A stretch of DNA of 64,000 nt from Parabacteroides sp. (GTDB lineage: Bacteria > Bacteroidota > Bacteroidia > Bacteroidales > Tannerellaceae). The position numbers were made by a program, and so were the translations under genes. Location of the stretch: positions 62,001 to 126,000 of the forward strand of contig JAFUOJ010000009.1 in the NCBI GenBank assembly GCA_017481945.1, written 5' to 3'. Positions 1-9,628 of the stretch are shown here, piece by piece; within the stretch, counting starts at the first letter, position 1; every line of letters starts with the position of its first letter. The notes below the pieces were generated by a model, which searched no databases, was not told the origin of the DNA, and saw only the letters and a program-made list of their open reading frames with translations.

Positions 1-1
1 T

Positions 2-718
2 ACGGAAGCTGGTCCTAACGAACGTCCGGTACACGAAACATTATACGACTACGAAGCCGGCTATGGTTTCAGTCATTCTCGTTTCCACATCGGAGCAAAT
101 CTCTATTTCATGGATTACAACAACCAGCTTATTCTCACAGGAAAAATCAGTGAGATCGGAGAAGCACTCACATCTAATATAAAAGATAGTTATCGTATGG
201 GTATTGAACTTACTGGTGGGGTTCAAATTGCTCGTTGGTTAGATTGGAGTGGAAATGTCACTTGGAGTAGAAATAAAATCAAGAACTTCACAGAAAGTAT
301 TGAAGTGTACGACGCAGACTGGAATTATATCGGAGAAGAACAAAACAAACTTGGAACAACAAGCATTGCATTTTCTCCGGATATTATCGCAAACAGTATG
401 TTTAATTTCAGTTGGAAACAATTCAATGCAAGTTTTAACTCTCAATTTGTAGGACGTCAATATATCGATAACACCTCCTGCAAAGACCGTTCTATTGATC
501 CTTATTTTGTCAGTAACTTACGAGTAGGGTATGTATTCAAGCCTAAATTCATGAAAGAAATTGCATTGGATGTTACAATCAACAATTTGTTTAATGAAAA
601 ATATGAAACAAATGCTTGGGTCTATTCGGCAATGGTCGGTGGAGAACGTTACAAAGAAGATGGCTACTTCACACAAGCCGGCACAAACGCAATGGCACGA
701 GTAACATTTAAATTTTAA
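2..718 (+). CDS. TonB-dependent receptor, C-terminal part (cut by window start)
   Basis: The reading frame is open from base 2 and ends with ...MARVTFKF, a typical outer-membrane barrel C-terminus with a terminal Phe. About 238 residues are visible, rich in alternating aromatic strands (GYGFSHSRFHIGANLYFMDY) and the late-barrel motif NNLFNEKYE shared by siderophore/vitamin TonB receptors. It acts in the outer membrane, importing a ligand with TonB energy. It lies 2 bp upstream of pnuT and is co-directional with a thiamine pyrophosphokinase, so thiamine is the likely substrate, as in the known Bacteroides OMP-PnuT-kinase thiamine operon. Any TPP riboswitch would lie upstream of the window. The family call is firm; the ligand is inferred from neighbours. 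Confidence 0.88.
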   Translation, partial: TEAGPNERPVHETLYDYEAGYGFSHSRFHIGANLYFMDYNNQLILTGKISEIGEALTSNIKDSYRMGIELTGGVQIARWLDWSGNVTWSRNKIKNFTESIEVYDADWNYIGEEQNKLGTTSIAFSPDIIANSMFNFSWKQFNASFNSQFVGRQYIDNTSCKDRSIDPYFVSNLRVGYVFKPKFMKEIALDVTINNLFNEKYETNAWVYSAMVGGERYKEDGYFTQAGTNAMARVTFKF

Positions 719-720
719 AC

Positions 721-1323
721 ATGGACCAACTATTAGAGTATTTTGGAGTATCAACCGGACTGCTTTATCTGCTTTTAGAGATAAAGCAGCACCGGGCCAT
801 GTGGATTGTTGGTTTTCTAACCTCTTTTTTCTATATTTTTGTATTCTTTTCCTCCAAAATATATGCAGATATGGGATTGAATATCTACTATGTAATCATT
901 AGTATTTATGGGTTCTGGCAATGGACCCGTAACAAAAAAGAGAAACAACCAGAAAATAATAGCCAACCGGAAGAAATTCTATACCGCCACATCACACTCC
1001 CCCTTTTCATTGGAATCAGTTTTTCTATCCTATCCATTTATCTTTTACTTTATTATATATTACACTATTTTACTGATTCTCCAATTCCAGTAGGAGATGC
1101 GTTTACAACGGCAGTCGGGATTGTGGCAACTTGGATGTTGGCTCGTCGAATCATTGAACATTGGATTTTTTGGATTATCGTTAATTGCGTATCTGTCTAC
1201 CTTTATTATCTTCGAGGTTTATATCCCACAATGTTTCTGTACCTTTGCTATGCTCTTTTAGCAGGAGTCGGATTATATACTTGGAAAAAGAAAGGAATAA
1301 ATACAAATGATAACACCTTATAA
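721..1323 (+). CDS. pnuT: PnuC/PnuT-family vitamin transporter, probably thiamine
   Basis: A 200-residue inner-membrane protein with about seven hydrophobic segments and the PnuC-family signature: N-terminal LEYFGVSTGLLYLLLEIKQH, then NIYYVIISIYGFWQW, and a late helix around GLYPTMFLYLCYALLAGVGLYTW. PnuC-family proteins are facilitated-diffusion carriers that trap the vitamin by later phosphorylation. The stop of the TonB receptor is 2 bp upstream, and the next gene, a thiamine pyrophosphokinase, overlaps the 3' end by 17 bp, so the three genes are translationally coupled. The context points to thiamine (PnuT) rather than nicotinamide riboside (PnuC); the substrate cannot be read from the sequence alone. 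Confidence 0.9.
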   Translation: MDQLLEYFGVSTGLLYLLLEIKQHRAMWIVGFLTSFFYIFVFFSSKIYADMGLNIYYVIISIYGFWQWTRNKKEKQPENNSQPEEILYRHITLPLFIGISFSILSIYLLLYYILHYFTDSPIPVGDAFTTAVGIVATWMLARRIIEHWIFWIIVNCVSVYLYYLRGLYPTMFLYLCYALLAGVGLYTWKKKGINTNDNTL

Positions 1324-1954
1324 ATGTATAATAGTTGCAAATGGAAGCTTTCCACAAACAGCTCTTCCACTTCGTCTTTTACACGAAGCTTCAACAGTCA
1401 TTGCCTGCGATGGCGCAGTACAGGCACTACTTCAAGAGAATATCATTCCAGACGCCATTGTCGGAGATTTAGATAGTCTTCCCCACTCCATCCAGCAACA
1501 ACATGCAGACCGTATTCATTTCGTCGAAGATCAAGAGATCAACGATCTTACCAAATCCGTTCGTTTTGCTTATACTTCTGGTCATAAAGAGGTTCTCATC
1601 CTTGGAGCAACTGGATTACGCGAAGATCATACATTAGGGAACATTTCTTTATTAATGGATTATGCACCTCTATTCCAACGTATCGAAATGTTATCTGATT
1701 ATGGTATTTTTACTCCCCTGTTACAAACAACAACCCTCCAAAGTGAACCGGGAATTCAAGTATCTATATTTTCCCCCTCCGTCTCTGGGACAATCTCTAC
1801 AACCGGATTACGTTGGCCTATCCAAGACCGAACATTAACAGCCTGGTGGCAAGGGACACTTAACGAAGCTCTTGGAGACCATTTCACAATCACTCTTTCT
1901 TCCAATACGCAAATACTTGTATATCGGACATTAAAAAGAAAAATACACGCATAA
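1307..1954 (+). CDS. thiN: Thiamine pyrophosphokinase
   Basis: 215 residues. It transfers pyrophosphate from ATP to thiamine to give TPP in the cytoplasm. Visible family motifs are ACDGAVQALL near residue 32, the acidic GDLDSL motif near residue 53, EINDLTKSVRFA, and GATGLREDHTLGNISLL, which belong to the catalytic N-terminal domain; the C-terminal half carries the beta-sandwich thiamine-binding domain. The start overlaps the end of pnuT, giving a classic uptake-and-trap pair. A hairpin follows the stop codon, but its U-tract serves the opposite strand, where a tRNA ends. Confidence 0.93.
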   Translation: MITPYKCIIVANGSFPQTALPLRLLHEASTVIACDGAVQALLQENIIPDAIVGDLDSLPHSIQQQHADRIHFVEDQEINDLTKSVRFAYTSGHKEVLILGATGLREDHTLGNISLLMDYAPLFQRIEMLSDYGIFTPLLQTTTLQSEPGIQVSIFSPSVSGTISTTGLRWPIQDRTLTAWWQGTLNEALGDHFTITLSSNTQILVYRTLKRKIHA

Positions 1955-1983
1955 AAAAACCTCTCAATCAATCGACTGAGAGG
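1953..1983 (-). terminator. Intrinsic terminator downstream of tRNA-Met (minus strand)
   Basis: Perfect 7-bp stem CCTCTCA (1960-1966) / TGAGAGG (1977-1983) with a 10-nt loop. The A7 run at 1953-1959 reads as a U-tract on the minus strand, so it ends the tRNA transcript and faces the end of thiN. Confidence 0.8.
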
Positions 1984-1992
1984 TAATTAACG

Positions 1993-2066
1993 TAGCGAGA
2001 CCCGGGATTGAACCGGGGACCTCATGATTATGAATCATGCGCTCTAACCAGCTGAGCTATCTCGCC
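1993..2066 (-). tRNA. tRNA-Met (anticodon CAT)
   Basis: Read on the minus strand, a full cloverleaf folds. The acceptor stem is GGCGAGA/TCTCGCT with a G-U first pair, the D arm is GCTC-AGCTGGTTA-GAGC, the anticodon stem CATGA/TCATG encloses loop TTCATAA with CAT at positions 34-36, and the T arm is CCCGG-TTCAATC-CCGGG; the discriminator is A. CCA is not encoded. Length and loop fit an elongator-type tRNA-Met. A lysidine-modified tRNA-Ile with the same anticodon cannot be excluded without comparing identity elements. Confidence 0.93.
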
Positions 2067-2097
2067 ATCATGTAGACGTCATTTTTATTTGACGTTG

Positions 2098-2129
2098 CAA
2101 AAGTAGAGTTTATTTTTATTATACGCAAG
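2098..2129 (-). promoter_or_regulatory. Promoter of the tRNA gene
   Basis: On the minus strand a -7 element TACTTTTG (2105-2098) matches TAnnTTTG exactly and lies 20 bp downstream of CTTG (2129-2126), a near match to the -33 TTTG. The first tRNA base is about 32 bp further on. Confidence 0.65.
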
Positions 2130-2263
2130 ACTTTTACGAAAAAAAATCCAAGAATTTTCAAGGGCTATCAGTTAAAATCTTAATTTTGAGAGAGTTTTTT
2201 CAATAATAAATTTGTATAAAAGAATTTGTTTTACTATCTTGCTCGCACTAAATACGATTGAAT

Positions 2264-2647
2264 ATGAAAAAGGAGAAATTTCACATCGAATATATTTTCG
2301 ATAAAGTTTCACGCAGAAGCTTATGGAATCACCTAACCACACCTCCGGGCTTATCTGCTTGGTTCGCGGATGATGTTACAATAAAAGGGAACATCTATGT
2401 TTTTAAATGGAATAAAACAGAGCAAGAGGCAAAAAGGCTTTCTCAAAAACCAGAAATAAGCGTCCGTTATCAATGGACAGAAGACGAAAGCGAAGATACT
2501 TACTTTGAATTCCAAATCCATACACATGAATTAACAGGATCCACCTCTTTAGAAATAACCGATTTTGCTGAAGCAGGAGAAAAGATGGATTCTATTGATT
2601 TATGGGACACACAAGTAGAAGCATTGAAGCGTACACTCGGTATTTAG
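2264..2647 (+). CDS. START-like / SRPBCC-fold domain protein
   Basis: About 127 residues, soluble and without a signal peptide. The N-terminal pattern FHIEYIFDKVSRRSLWNHLTTPPGLSAWFADDV is typical of the SRPBCC (AHSA1/START-like) ligand-binding fold found as a short stand-alone protein in Bacteroidetes. I chose the ATG at 2264 over an in-frame TTG six bases upstream because ATG starts dominate here. A candidate promoter, TTTG (2211-2214) followed 20 bp later by TATCTTG (2235), precedes it. The ligand and role are unknown. It is a single gene between a tRNA and the lptF-like operon. Confidence 0.75.
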   Translation: MKKEKFHIEYIFDKVSRRSLWNHLTTPPGLSAWFADDVTIKGNIYVFKWNKTEQEAKRLSQKPEISVRYQWTEDESEDTYFEFQIHTHELTGSTSLEITDFAEAGEKMDSIDLWDTQVEALKRTLGI

Positions 2648-2690
2648 TTTTTTATAGTGCTTTCTGTTAGCTATCCTATCGTTTTTTCAC

Positions 2691-2698
2691 TACTTTTG
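2691..2698 (+). promoter_or_regulatory. -7 promoter element for the lptF-like/ribBA operon
   Basis: TACTTTTG matches the Bacteroidetes -7 consensus TAnnTTTG exactly and lies 20 bp upstream of the first start codon. A loose -33 (TTAG, 2667-2670) sits 20 bp further upstream. Confidence 0.6.
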
Positions 2699-2718
2699 CG
2701 CCGTCAACCGGATAAGCA

Positions 2719-4665
2719 ATGTTGAAAATAAAACGATTATATACATTTATGCTGCAGACATTTCTGCCGTTGTTCTTAATGACCTTCGGTATTTGTCTGT
2801 TTATTGTACTTATGCAATTTTTGTGGCGGTACATTGATGACATGGTTGGAAAAGGATTAGAGATTCTCGTTCTGGCAGAGATGTTCATGTATGCAGCCCT
2901 TTTTCTAGTGCCGATGGCACTCCCTTTGGCAATCCTATTAGCCTCCCTTATGACTTTTGGTAATTTAGGTGAACGTTTGGAATTATTGGCCATGAAATCA
3001 GCCGGTGTTTCCCTTGTACGTATTATGCGACCGTTAATTGTCACAATAGGGATGATTAGTATCGGAGCCTTTTTCTTTCAAAATTACGCTATGCCTGTCG
3101 TACAGGTAAAACTATACACATTGCTATGGTCTATGCGACAAAAGTCTCCGGAATTAGACATTCCGGAAGGGGTATTCTATAGTGAAATCACAGGTTTTAA
3201 TGTCTATGTAAAAGAAAAAGACAACAAAACAGGCTTACTTCGTGACATGATGATCTACGATTATTCAAACGGATTCAATAACGCCAGTGTAATCGTAGCA
3301 GACTCAGGACGTCTAAAAACATCCGCAGACAAGATGTTCTTAGTTTTGTCTCTTTACAATGGAGAATCTTTCGCAAATTTAAAAAGTCAATCTAAAACCA
3401 GCGGAGTAAAAAGCGCTGTACCTTATCGCCGGGAGACATTTGAAAGTCGAGATATCTTAATCGAATTTGATGCAAACTTTTCTCGAACAGATGAATCATT
3501 CATGCAGAATCAATTTATGGGAAAAAACTTACACGATTTACAAACCTACATTGATTCTATGGGAGTTCGATTAGACAGTATTCAAGGGCTTAATGCGAAA
3601 ACTATTTTTGAAGCCTCTTATATAAAAACATTAAAACAGCCTGAAGGACCTCAAACCCACCCGCAAGAGATAACCAATTCAGAAAAAATTGCTGACAATG
3701 CACCCAATGAGCCGGTAATAACGATCAACTTTGATAGTCTTTATCAAGCCCAAAAGCCAAGTGATAAAGCCTCTTTTTTGTCTCGTGCAAAATCAAGTAT
3801 TGAGACCCAAAAAGCAGATTATTTTTTCAAAGCAGCAACAGTTGGAGATGAAGCGTATAAAGTTCGACGACATTTGACTGAATGGCATAAAAAATTCACA
3901 CTTTCATTTGCTTGTATGGTATTCTTCTTTATCGGAGCACCTTTAGGAGCTATTATTCGTAAAGGAGGATTAGGTACACCTGTTGTTATCTCTGTCATCT
4001 TATTCATATTTTATTACATCATTGACAACATTGGTTTTAAGATGGCTCGTGATGGGGTTTGGCAAGCATGGCAAGGTATGTGGTTAAGTTCTGCCGTTTT
4101 AGCTCCTTTAGGTATTTTCCTTACTTACAAGGCAGTCAATGATTCTGTCATTCTCAATGCAGATACTTATCTGAACGCTTTAAAAAACATTTTTGGGAAA
4201 CGGTCTGGCCGAAAGATAGAACGTAAAGAGGTAATTATTTTTGCTCCCGACTATAAAAATATTGTACCTCGTCTGAAACAATTATCAGAAAAGAGTAAGA
4301 TCTATTTGACAGGTCATAAACGATGGATAAATTATTTACAGTTCTGGAAACAGGGAGGACGTGACCCAATTGCCGAACAATTGGCCATGGATATGGATGA
4401 AATTATTGAAGAGTTATCCAATTCTGATCAGAATCTGGTTTTAAATAAGTTAATGGACTATCCTATTATCAATGGATATAGACAAATGAGTGCAAAAATA
4501 AATGGGAAATTAGGAATTGCCGTTGGTATTTTTATTCCTATAGGTTTACCTGTTTATTTATTTGTAACTTATCAACGTAAACTTTTGCGTCACGATATTC
4601 AAATGATACAGAAGACAAGTAATGAACTGATAGATATAATTGAAAAATTACCCGTATATTTGTAA
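2719..4665 (+). CDS. LptF/LptG-family LPS-export permease (YjgP/YjgQ)
   Basis: 648 residues. LptF/G proteins are the transmembrane parts of the LptBFGC ABC complex that pulls lipopolysaccharide out of the inner membrane. Three TM helices lie in residues 1-120 (including [21 protein letters not shown] and the conserved ...[15 protein letters not shown]), then a long periplasmic jellyroll part (about 120-390), then three TM helices around 395-480 with [18 protein letters not shown]. It is almost twice as long as the E. coli proteins. The extra roughly 170 residues after the permease core hold one more hydrophobic segment near 590-615, an extension seen in Bacteroidetes members. It is first gene of an operon with ribBA (25 bp gap). 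Confidence 0.88.
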   Translation: MLKIKRLYTFMLQTFLPLFLMTFGICLFIVLMQFLWRYIDDMVGKGLEILVLAEMFMYAALFLVPMALPLAILLASLMTFGNLGERLELLAMKSAGVSLVRIMRPLIVTIGMISIGAFFFQNYAMPVVQVKLYTLLWSMRQKSPELDIPEGVFYSEITGFNVYVKEKDNKTGLLRDMMIYDYSNGFNNASVIVADSGRLKTSADKMFLVLSLYNGESFANLKSQSKTSGVKSAVPYRRETFESRDILIEFDANFSRTDESFMQNQFMGKNLHDLQTYIDSMGVRLDSIQGLNAKTIFEASYIKTLKQPEGPQTHPQEITNSEKIADNAPNEPVITINFDSLYQAQKPSDKASFLSRAKSSIETQKADYFFKAATVGDEAYKVRRHLTEWHKKFTLSFACMVFFFIGAPLGAIIRKGGLGTPVVISVILFIFYYIIDNIGFKMARDGVWQAWQGMWLSSAVLAPLGIFLTYKAVNDSVILNADTYLNALKNIFGKRSGRKIERKEVIIFAPDYKNIVPRLKQLSEKSKIYLTGHKRWINYLQFWKQGGRDPIAEQLAMDMDEIIEELSNSDQNLVLNKLMDYPIINGYRQMSAKINGKLGIAVGIFIPIGLPVYLFVTYQRKLLRHDIQMIQKTSNELIDIIEKLPVYL

Positions 4666-4690
4666 AATAAGAAATAATAACAATATAAAT

Positions 4691-5905
4691 ATGAGCGAAA
4701 TTAAATTAGACACCATAGAAGAAGCTATCGAAGACTTCCGCAAAGGTAAATTCGTTGTCGTTGTAGACGATGAGGACCGTGAAAATGAAGGCGATCTGAT
4801 TATTGCCGCTGAACTAATTACTCCTGAAAAGGTAAATTTCATGCTGAAACATGCCAGAGGAGTTTTATGTGCACCTATCACAGTATCCAGATGTAAGGAG
4901 TTAGATTTACCGCATCAAGTAGTAGATAATACTTCAGTATTAGGGACACCTTTCACTGTCACTATTGATAAATTAGAAGGTTGTACTACGGGAGTTTCTG
5001 CCGCAGACCGCGCTGCAACTATCCGTGCATTAGCAGACCCAAGCTCTACACCTGAAACATTTGGTAGACCGGGACATATCAATCCATTATATGCACAAGA
5101 AAAAGGTGTACTTCGCCGCGCCGGACACACTGAAGCCAGTATTGATATGGCACGTTTAGCTGGACTCTATCCTGCTGCTGCATTGATGGAAATTATGAAT
5201 GAAGATGGAACGATGGCTCGCTTGCCGGAATTACGAAAGATGGCAGATAAACATGGTTTAAAATTAATTTCAATTGCCGATTTAATCGCATACCGACTTA
5301 AACAAGAATCAATCGTTGAAAAGGGAGTCGAAGTTGATATGCCAACTGATTATGGACATTTCCGCCTTATCCCATTCCAACAGAAAAGTAATGGTTTAGA
5401 ACACATTGCTATTATTAAAGGAAACATAGAAGGAGAAGAACCGGTTCTTGTTCGTGTACATTCATCCTGTTCTACTGGAGATATTTTTGGTTCAAAACGT
5501 TGTGATTGCGGTCATCAATTGCATAAGGCTCTTGAAATGATTGAAACAGAAGGACGTGGTGCTGTCATTTATCTAAATCAAGAGGGCCGTGGTATTGGTT
5601 TAATGGAAAAGATGAAAGCTTACAAATTACAGGAAGATGGTATGGATACTGTAGATGCCAACCTCTGTTTAGGCCATTTAGCCGATGAACGTGATTATGG
5701 TGTAGGAGCTCAAATCTTACGTCATTTAGGAATTACCAAAATGCGTTTGATGACCAACAACCCTGTAAAACGTGTGGGTTTAGAAGCATACGGGTTAACT
5801 GTGGTAGAAAATGTACCTATCGAAGTCGCATTAAATCCTTTCAATGAATTCTATATGAAAACAAAAAAGGATCGTATGGGACATGTTTTACATAATATCA
5901 AATAA
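4691..5905 (+). CDS. ribBA: Bifunctional DHBP synthase / GTP cyclohydrolase II
   Basis: 404 residues when started at ATG 4691 ([16 protein letters not shown]). An upstream in-frame ATG at 4640 overlaps the previous gene and adds residues not found in the family. The N-terminal half (about 1-200) is 3,4-dihydroxy-2-butanone-4-phosphate synthase, with [11 protein letters not shown] and [17 protein letters not shown]. The C-terminal half is GTP cyclohydrolase II, with [21 protein letters not shown] (zinc cysteines) and [11 protein letters not shown]. Both enzymes feed riboflavin synthesis from ribulose-5-phosphate and GTP in the cytoplasm. It is flanked by short gaps (25 and 22 bp), so it is probably co-transcribed with both neighbours. 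Confidence 0.96.
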   Translation: MSEIKLDTIEEAIEDFRKGKFVVVVDDEDRENEGDLIIAAELITPEKVNFMLKHARGVLCAPITVSRCKELDLPHQVVDNTSVLGTPFTVTIDKLEGCTTGVSAADRAATIRALADPSSTPETFGRPGHINPLYAQEKGVLRRAGHTEASIDMARLAGLYPAAALMEIMNEDGTMARLPELRKMADKHGLKLISIADLIAYRLKQESIVEKGVEVDMPTDYGHFRLIPFQQKSNGLEHIAIIKGNIEGEEPVLVRVHSSCSTGDIFGSKRCDCGHQLHKALEMIETEGRGAVIYLNQEGRGIGLMEKMKAYKLQEDGMDTVDANLCLGHLADERDYGVGAQILRHLGITKMRLMTNNPVKRVGLEAYGLTVVENVPIEVALNPFNEFYMKTKKDRMGHVLHNIK

Positions 5906-5927
5906 CTAACTACATAAAAACGCGATC

Positions 5928-7121
5928 ATGACACAAGTTTCAGCTCGTTTAGCAAGTTTATCTCCCTCTGCGACATTAGCCATGTCACAAAAAAGCGGTG
6001 AACTAAAGGCTCAGGGAGTAGATGTTATCAACCTAAGTGTCGGTGAACCCGACTTTAACACGCCTGACCATATTAAAGAGGCGGCAAAACAGGCTATTGA
6101 CGAGAATTTTTCCCGTTATTCACCAGTTGCGGGTTATCCTGCATTACGAAATGCAATCGTTGCTAAACTAAAAAACGAAAATGGTTTAGACTATACAATC
6201 AACCAGATTTCTTGTGCAAACGGAGCAAAGCAATCTGTTTGTAATACCATTCTGGTATTGGTAAATCCAGGTGATGAAGTTATTATTCCTGCTCCATTTT
6301 GGGTTAGTTACCCGGAAATGGTAAAATTGGCAGAAGGGAAACCTGTAATTGTTCCAGCGGGAATTGAACAAGATTTCAAAATCACTCCTGCTCAATTAGA
6401 AGCTGCTATAACTCCAAAAACAAAGGCGTTAATACTTTGTTCTCCTTCTAATCCGACAGGTTCTGTATACAGCGCAGAAGAATTAGCAGGCTTAGCAGAG
6501 GTTCTTAAAAAATATCCGGAAATTATCATTATTGCGGATGAAATCTACGAACATATTAATTACATCGGAAAACATAACAGTATCGCTCAGATTGAAGGAA
6601 TGAAAGAGCGTACAGTTATTGTAAACGGTGTTTCAAAAGCATACGCAATGACAGGTTGGCGTATCGGATTCATCGCAGGTCCGGAATGGATTGTAAAAGC
6701 TGTAAACAAATTACAAGGTCAATATACTTCAGGCCCTTGCTCTGTTTCTCAGAAAGCAGCAGAAGCAGCTTACACTGGTACACAAGCTCCTGTTGAAGAA
6801 ATGCGTCAAGCATTCGAACGTCGTCGAAACTTAATTGTTCAATTAGCCAAAGAGGTTCCGGGCTTTGAAGTAAATCAACCGGAAGGAGCTTTCTATCTAT
6901 TCCCTAAATGTAGTGCCTATTTTGGTAAAACAGACGGGATTCGCACAATCAATAACGCAGATGATTTAGCAATGTATTTATTAGAAGTAGGTCATGTAGC
7001 CTGCGTAGGAGGTACCTCTTTTGGAGCACCGGAATGTATTCGTATGAGTTATGCGACAAGCGATGAGAACATAATTGAAGCTATAAAACGTATCAAAGAA
7101 GCTTTATCAAGACTTAAATAA
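5928..7121 (+). CDS. aspC: Class I pyridoxal-phosphate aminotransferase, aspartate aminotransferase type
   Basis: 397 residues. The order of motifs fits subgroup Ib aspartate aminotransferases: NLSVGEPDFNTPDHI near the N-terminus, YSPVAGYPALR, CSPSNPTGSVY (substrate/PLP Asn), ADEIYEHINY (PLP Asp/Tyr), and the Schiff-base lysine in NGVSKAYAMTGWRIGF near residue 240. It moves the amino group between aspartate and 2-oxoglutarate; some members also act on prephenate. It is last gene of the lptF-like/ribBA operon and is followed by a strong terminator. Confidence 0.93.
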   Translation: MTQVSARLASLSPSATLAMSQKSGELKAQGVDVINLSVGEPDFNTPDHIKEAAKQAIDENFSRYSPVAGYPALRNAIVAKLKNENGLDYTINQISCANGAKQSVCNTILVLVNPGDEVIIPAPFWVSYPEMVKLAEGKPVIVPAGIEQDFKITPAQLEAAITPKTKALILCSPSNPTGSVYSAEELAGLAEVLKKYPEIIIIADEIYEHINYIGKHNSIAQIEGMKERTVIVNGVSKAYAMTGWRIGFIAGPEWIVKAVNKLQGQYTSGPCSVSQKAAEAAYTGTQAPVEEMRQAFERRRNLIVQLAKEVPGFEVNQPEGAFYLFPKCSAYFGKTDGIRTINNADDLAMYLLEVGHVACVGGTSFGAPECIRMSYATSDENIIEAIKRIKEALSRLK

Positions 7122-7140
7122 ATACTTTTTTCATACGCTG

Positions 7141-7182
7141 AAAGTCCCGATTGTGGTTATCAAACCCAACGGGACTTTTTTA
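7141..7182 (+). terminator. Intrinsic terminator after the aminotransferase
   Basis: Perfect 9-bp stem AAAGTCCCG (7141-7149) / CGGGACTTT (7170-7178) with a 20-nt loop followed by a T-run. It ends the plus-strand operon. Confidence 0.9.
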
Positions 7183-7480
7183 ATCTAATATATCTAAGTC
7201 TATAAAAAAGATTCTACTCTACTGTTAATTCTTGGATTTGTTGTAATAAATCATTTGCAATTCGTATGGTTTTACGATACTGTTTGAATCTTTCGAGAAC
7301 ATAAAACACACAGCATAAATTGTACTTTTGTATTTTCTCACGATTTGCGCAAAATCCGTTTCTTATGCTTTCATCTTGTTTCTGATTAATTTCTTACTTA
7401 TTAGACGCAAAAGGTTTTCAAAAACTACAGATAATCTAACCTTTTAGGATATAAAGTTATTTACAGAAGGGATACTAACA
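7183..7480. other. Intergenic region without a recognised gene
   Basis: About 300 bp between two terminators. The only coding-like trace is on the minus strand at 7214-7393: 59 codons open, no convincing start codon, ending in a helical stretch (ERFKQYRKTIRIANDLLQQI). It could be the tail of a decayed gene but is too short to assert. No promoter, tRNA or repeat was recognised. Confidence 0.5.
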
Positions 7481-7511
7481 AAAAAAGGGCTCCAAATCTG
7501 GAACCCTTTTT
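7481..7511 (-). terminator. Terminator of the ribosomal-protein/tsf operon
   Basis: Stem AAAAAGGG-TCC / GGA-CCCTTTTT around loop AAATCT, symmetrical with A- and T-runs on both sides, 23 bp after the tsf stop on the minus strand. It probably works in both directions. Confidence 0.85.
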
Positions 7512-7533
7512 CACTGTATATTGCTTATAAAAA

Positions 7534-8523
7534 TTATTCAGCACGCAAAGTAAAACGTTTGAATGAAAGGATCTGTAATTCAGAATCAGCTTCTTTCATT
7601 GTTTCTCTTACTGTCTTCTTACCATCCATGATATCTTCCTGATTCAACAAACAAACTTCTTTCAAGAATTTACCAAGACGACCTTTAGCAATATTTTCAA
7701 TCATCTGCTGTGGCAAGTTTGCAGCTTTTTCTTCTGATACTTTAGCAATGATTTCTTTAGCTTTAGCAATATCTTCAGCAGTAATCCAGCCTTTAGCCAT
7801 ATTACTTTCCATATGGTCTTCGCTATCTACGTGTGCAGGATTGATACCAGCTTTCTTCAAAGCAGCTTCAACAGCTTTCTGAATTTGTTCAGCTTTAGTC
7901 TTTTCAATTGCAACCTGGATCTCAGCTTCTTTTACAGATTCAGGAACACCAGCTTCATCAATAGCAATCGGATTCATTGCAGCAATCTGCATAGCCACAT
8001 TGTGAGCTACTTCTTCATTTTCTTTATTGAAAGCAGCAACTGTACAAAGTTGATTCTTACCCATGTGGTTGTAAACAGTTGTATAAGCACCTTCAACTAC
8101 ACAGTAACCATCCAACTCCATCTTTTCACCAGTGATACCGCTACGATCAGTAACAGCGTCCTGTACAGTACCGTTACCCATCGGTAAAGCCTTCACTTCA
8201 TCTAAAGTCTGACACTTGTTAGCTACAGCAGCGTCAAGAATAGCCTGAGTCAATGCAACAAAATCTTCATTCTTAGCAACGAAGTCAGTTTCACACTTCA
8301 AAGCAATGATAGCAGCAAATGTACCATCTTTCTTTGCCAATACACAACCTTCTGAAGCATCACGATCAGAACGCTTAGCAGCAACAGCTTGTCCTTTTTT
8401 ACGGATAATTTCCATTGCTTTTTCGATGTCGCCGTCAGTTTCTGTCAAAGCTTTCTTGCAATCCATCATACCAGCTCCACTCATTTTACGAAGCTTGGTA
8501 ATATCAGCCATAGTTACAGCCAT
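7534..8523 (-). CDS. tsf: Translation elongation factor Ts
   Basis: 329 residues from the ATG at 8523 (MAVTMADITKLRKMSGAGMM). A longer in-frame start at 8592 would add 23 residues translated from the spacer repeat and is rejected. EF-Ts exchanges GDP for GTP on EF-Tu. Seen: the N-terminal UBA-like domain with GAGMMDCKKAL, the core motif CETDFVAKNEDF, and the C-terminal dimerisation region with MIENIAKGRLGKFLKEVCLLNQ. It is last in the order rplM-rpsI-rpsB-tsf and is separated from rpsB by an AT-rich repeat spacer. Confidence 0.97.
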   Translation of the reverse strand: MAVTMADITKLRKMSGAGMMDCKKALTETDGDIEKAMEIIRKKGQAVAAKRSDRDASEGCVLAKKDGTFAAIIALKCETDFVAKNEDFVALTQAILDAAVANKCQTLDEVKALPMGNGTVQDAVTDRSGITGEKMELDGYCVVEGAYTTVYNHMGKNQLCTVAAFNKENEEVAHNVAMQIAAMNPIAIDEAGVPESVKEAEIQVAIEKTKAEQIQKAVEAALKKAGINPAHVDSEDHMESNMAKGWITAEDIAKAKEIIAKVSEEKAANLPQQMIENIAKGRLGKFLKEVCLLNQEDIMDGKKTVRETMKEADSELQILSFKRFTLRAE

Positions 8524-8649
8524 AATCTTAATTTCTTTATTTAATTTAATGTTTATACTTAAAATGGATAATGGACAACTGACAATTGACAACTTCTGTC
8601 AAAAGCCAATTGCCCATTGTTTTTTATCTAATTATCAATTGTCAATTGA
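8524..8649. repeat. rpsB-tsf spacer with repeated ACAATTGACAA-type sequence
   Basis: The 126-bp spacer carries several copies of a short word and its reverse complement: ACTGACAATTGACAAC near 8577-8593 and TATCAATTGTCAATTGATTA near 8633-8652, with related GGATAATGGACA and GCCAATTGCCCATTG. The copies can pair with each other. Such TTGACAATT-type filler is common in intergenic DNA of Bacteroidales; its function is not known. Confidence 0.6.
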
Positions 8650-9486
8650 TTATTCTTCGTCTTTAGCGAACTTTCCAGCAACATTAGCGTTCAACGCATC
8701 GTCGTCTTCTTTCTTGTTACGCTTTACTGCAGCTTTTGCTTTGCGTTCTCTTTTTGGAGCTTCGCCTTCGCCAGCAGCTTCAGTATCGATCTTTTCAGCT
8801 TTACGTTCCTGCAAACCTTCGTTCATTGCTTCGCAGATAGCACCTAATACTACTTCTACTGATTTAGTAGCGTCATCATTAGCTGGGATTACGTAGTCAA
8901 TGTTGTTAGGATCTGAGTTTGTATCTACCATACCAAATACAGGGATACCTAAACGGTTTGCTTCACGAACAGCGATATGTTCTTTCATTACGTCAACAAC
9001 GAACAAAGCAGACGGAAGACGAGTTAAGTCTACGATAGAACCTAAAGTCTTTTCCAACTTAGCACGCTGACGAGTAATCTGAAGTTTTTCTCTCTTAGAA
9101 AGATTATCAAATGTACCATCTTTTGTCATCTTATCGATAGTAGCCATCTTTTTGATAGCTTTACGGATAGTCGGGAAGTTAGTCAACATACCACCCGGCC
9201 AACGTTCGATAACGTAAGGCATACCAATAGAAGAAGCCTTATCAGCGACAACTTGTTTAGCTTGTTTTTTAGTAGCAACGAAAAGTACTTTCTTACCTTG
9301 TTTAGCCAAGTTCTTCATTACTTCTGCTGCTTCATCTACTTTAGCAACTGTTTTATATAGGTCAATGATATGAATACCATTGCGCTCCATGAAAATATAA
9401 GGAGCCATTGCAGGGTTCCATTTTCTCTTTAAGTGTCCGAAGTGTACACCTGCTTCTAATAACTGATCAAAATTAACTCTTGACAT
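8650..9486 (-). CDS. rpsB: 30S ribosomal protein S2
   Basis: 278 residues. Typical S2 start MSRVNFDQLLEAGVHFGHLKRKWNPAMAPYI and motifs ERWPGGMLTNFPTI, LPSALFVVD and FGMVDTNSDP. S2 binds the head/body junction of the small subunit near S1. The last ~45 residues form a highly charged tail (PKRERKAKAAVKRNKKEDDD) longer than in E. coli and common in Bacteroidetes. It lies 142 bp downstream of rpsI on the same strand and upstream of tsf, the classical S2-EF-Ts pair. Confidence 0.97.
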   Translation of the reverse strand: MSRVNFDQLLEAGVHFGHLKRKWNPAMAPYIFMERNGIHIIDLYKTVAKVDEAAEVMKNLAKQGKKVLFVATKKQAKQVVADKASSIGMPYVIERWPGGMLTNFPTIRKAIKKMATIDKMTKDGTFDNLSKREKLQITRQRAKLEKTLGSIVDLTRLPSALFVVDVMKEHIAVREANRLGIPVFGMVDTNSDPNNIDYVIPANDDATKSVEVVLGAICEAMNEGLQERKAEKIDTEAAGEGEAPKRERKAKAAVKRNKKEDDDALNANVAGKFAKDEE

Positions 9487-9628
9487 TGTTTTTTTCTTAA
9501 ATCGTTTACTTTCTTTTGTTTTTTACTCAATTACCAGGTAGTCTCTCCGTATATCAACATATAAAAAGAATCCTGATAATTTAGATACTAAACGCTTTGC
9601 TATACTTGTAAGAGACTCACAAATAAGA

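Noticed and set aside
7214..7393. Open frame of 59 codons on the minus strand in the gap after the aminotransferase
   Set aside because: No convincing start codon, no recognised family, and a stretch of this length is expected by chance in AT-rich DNA.
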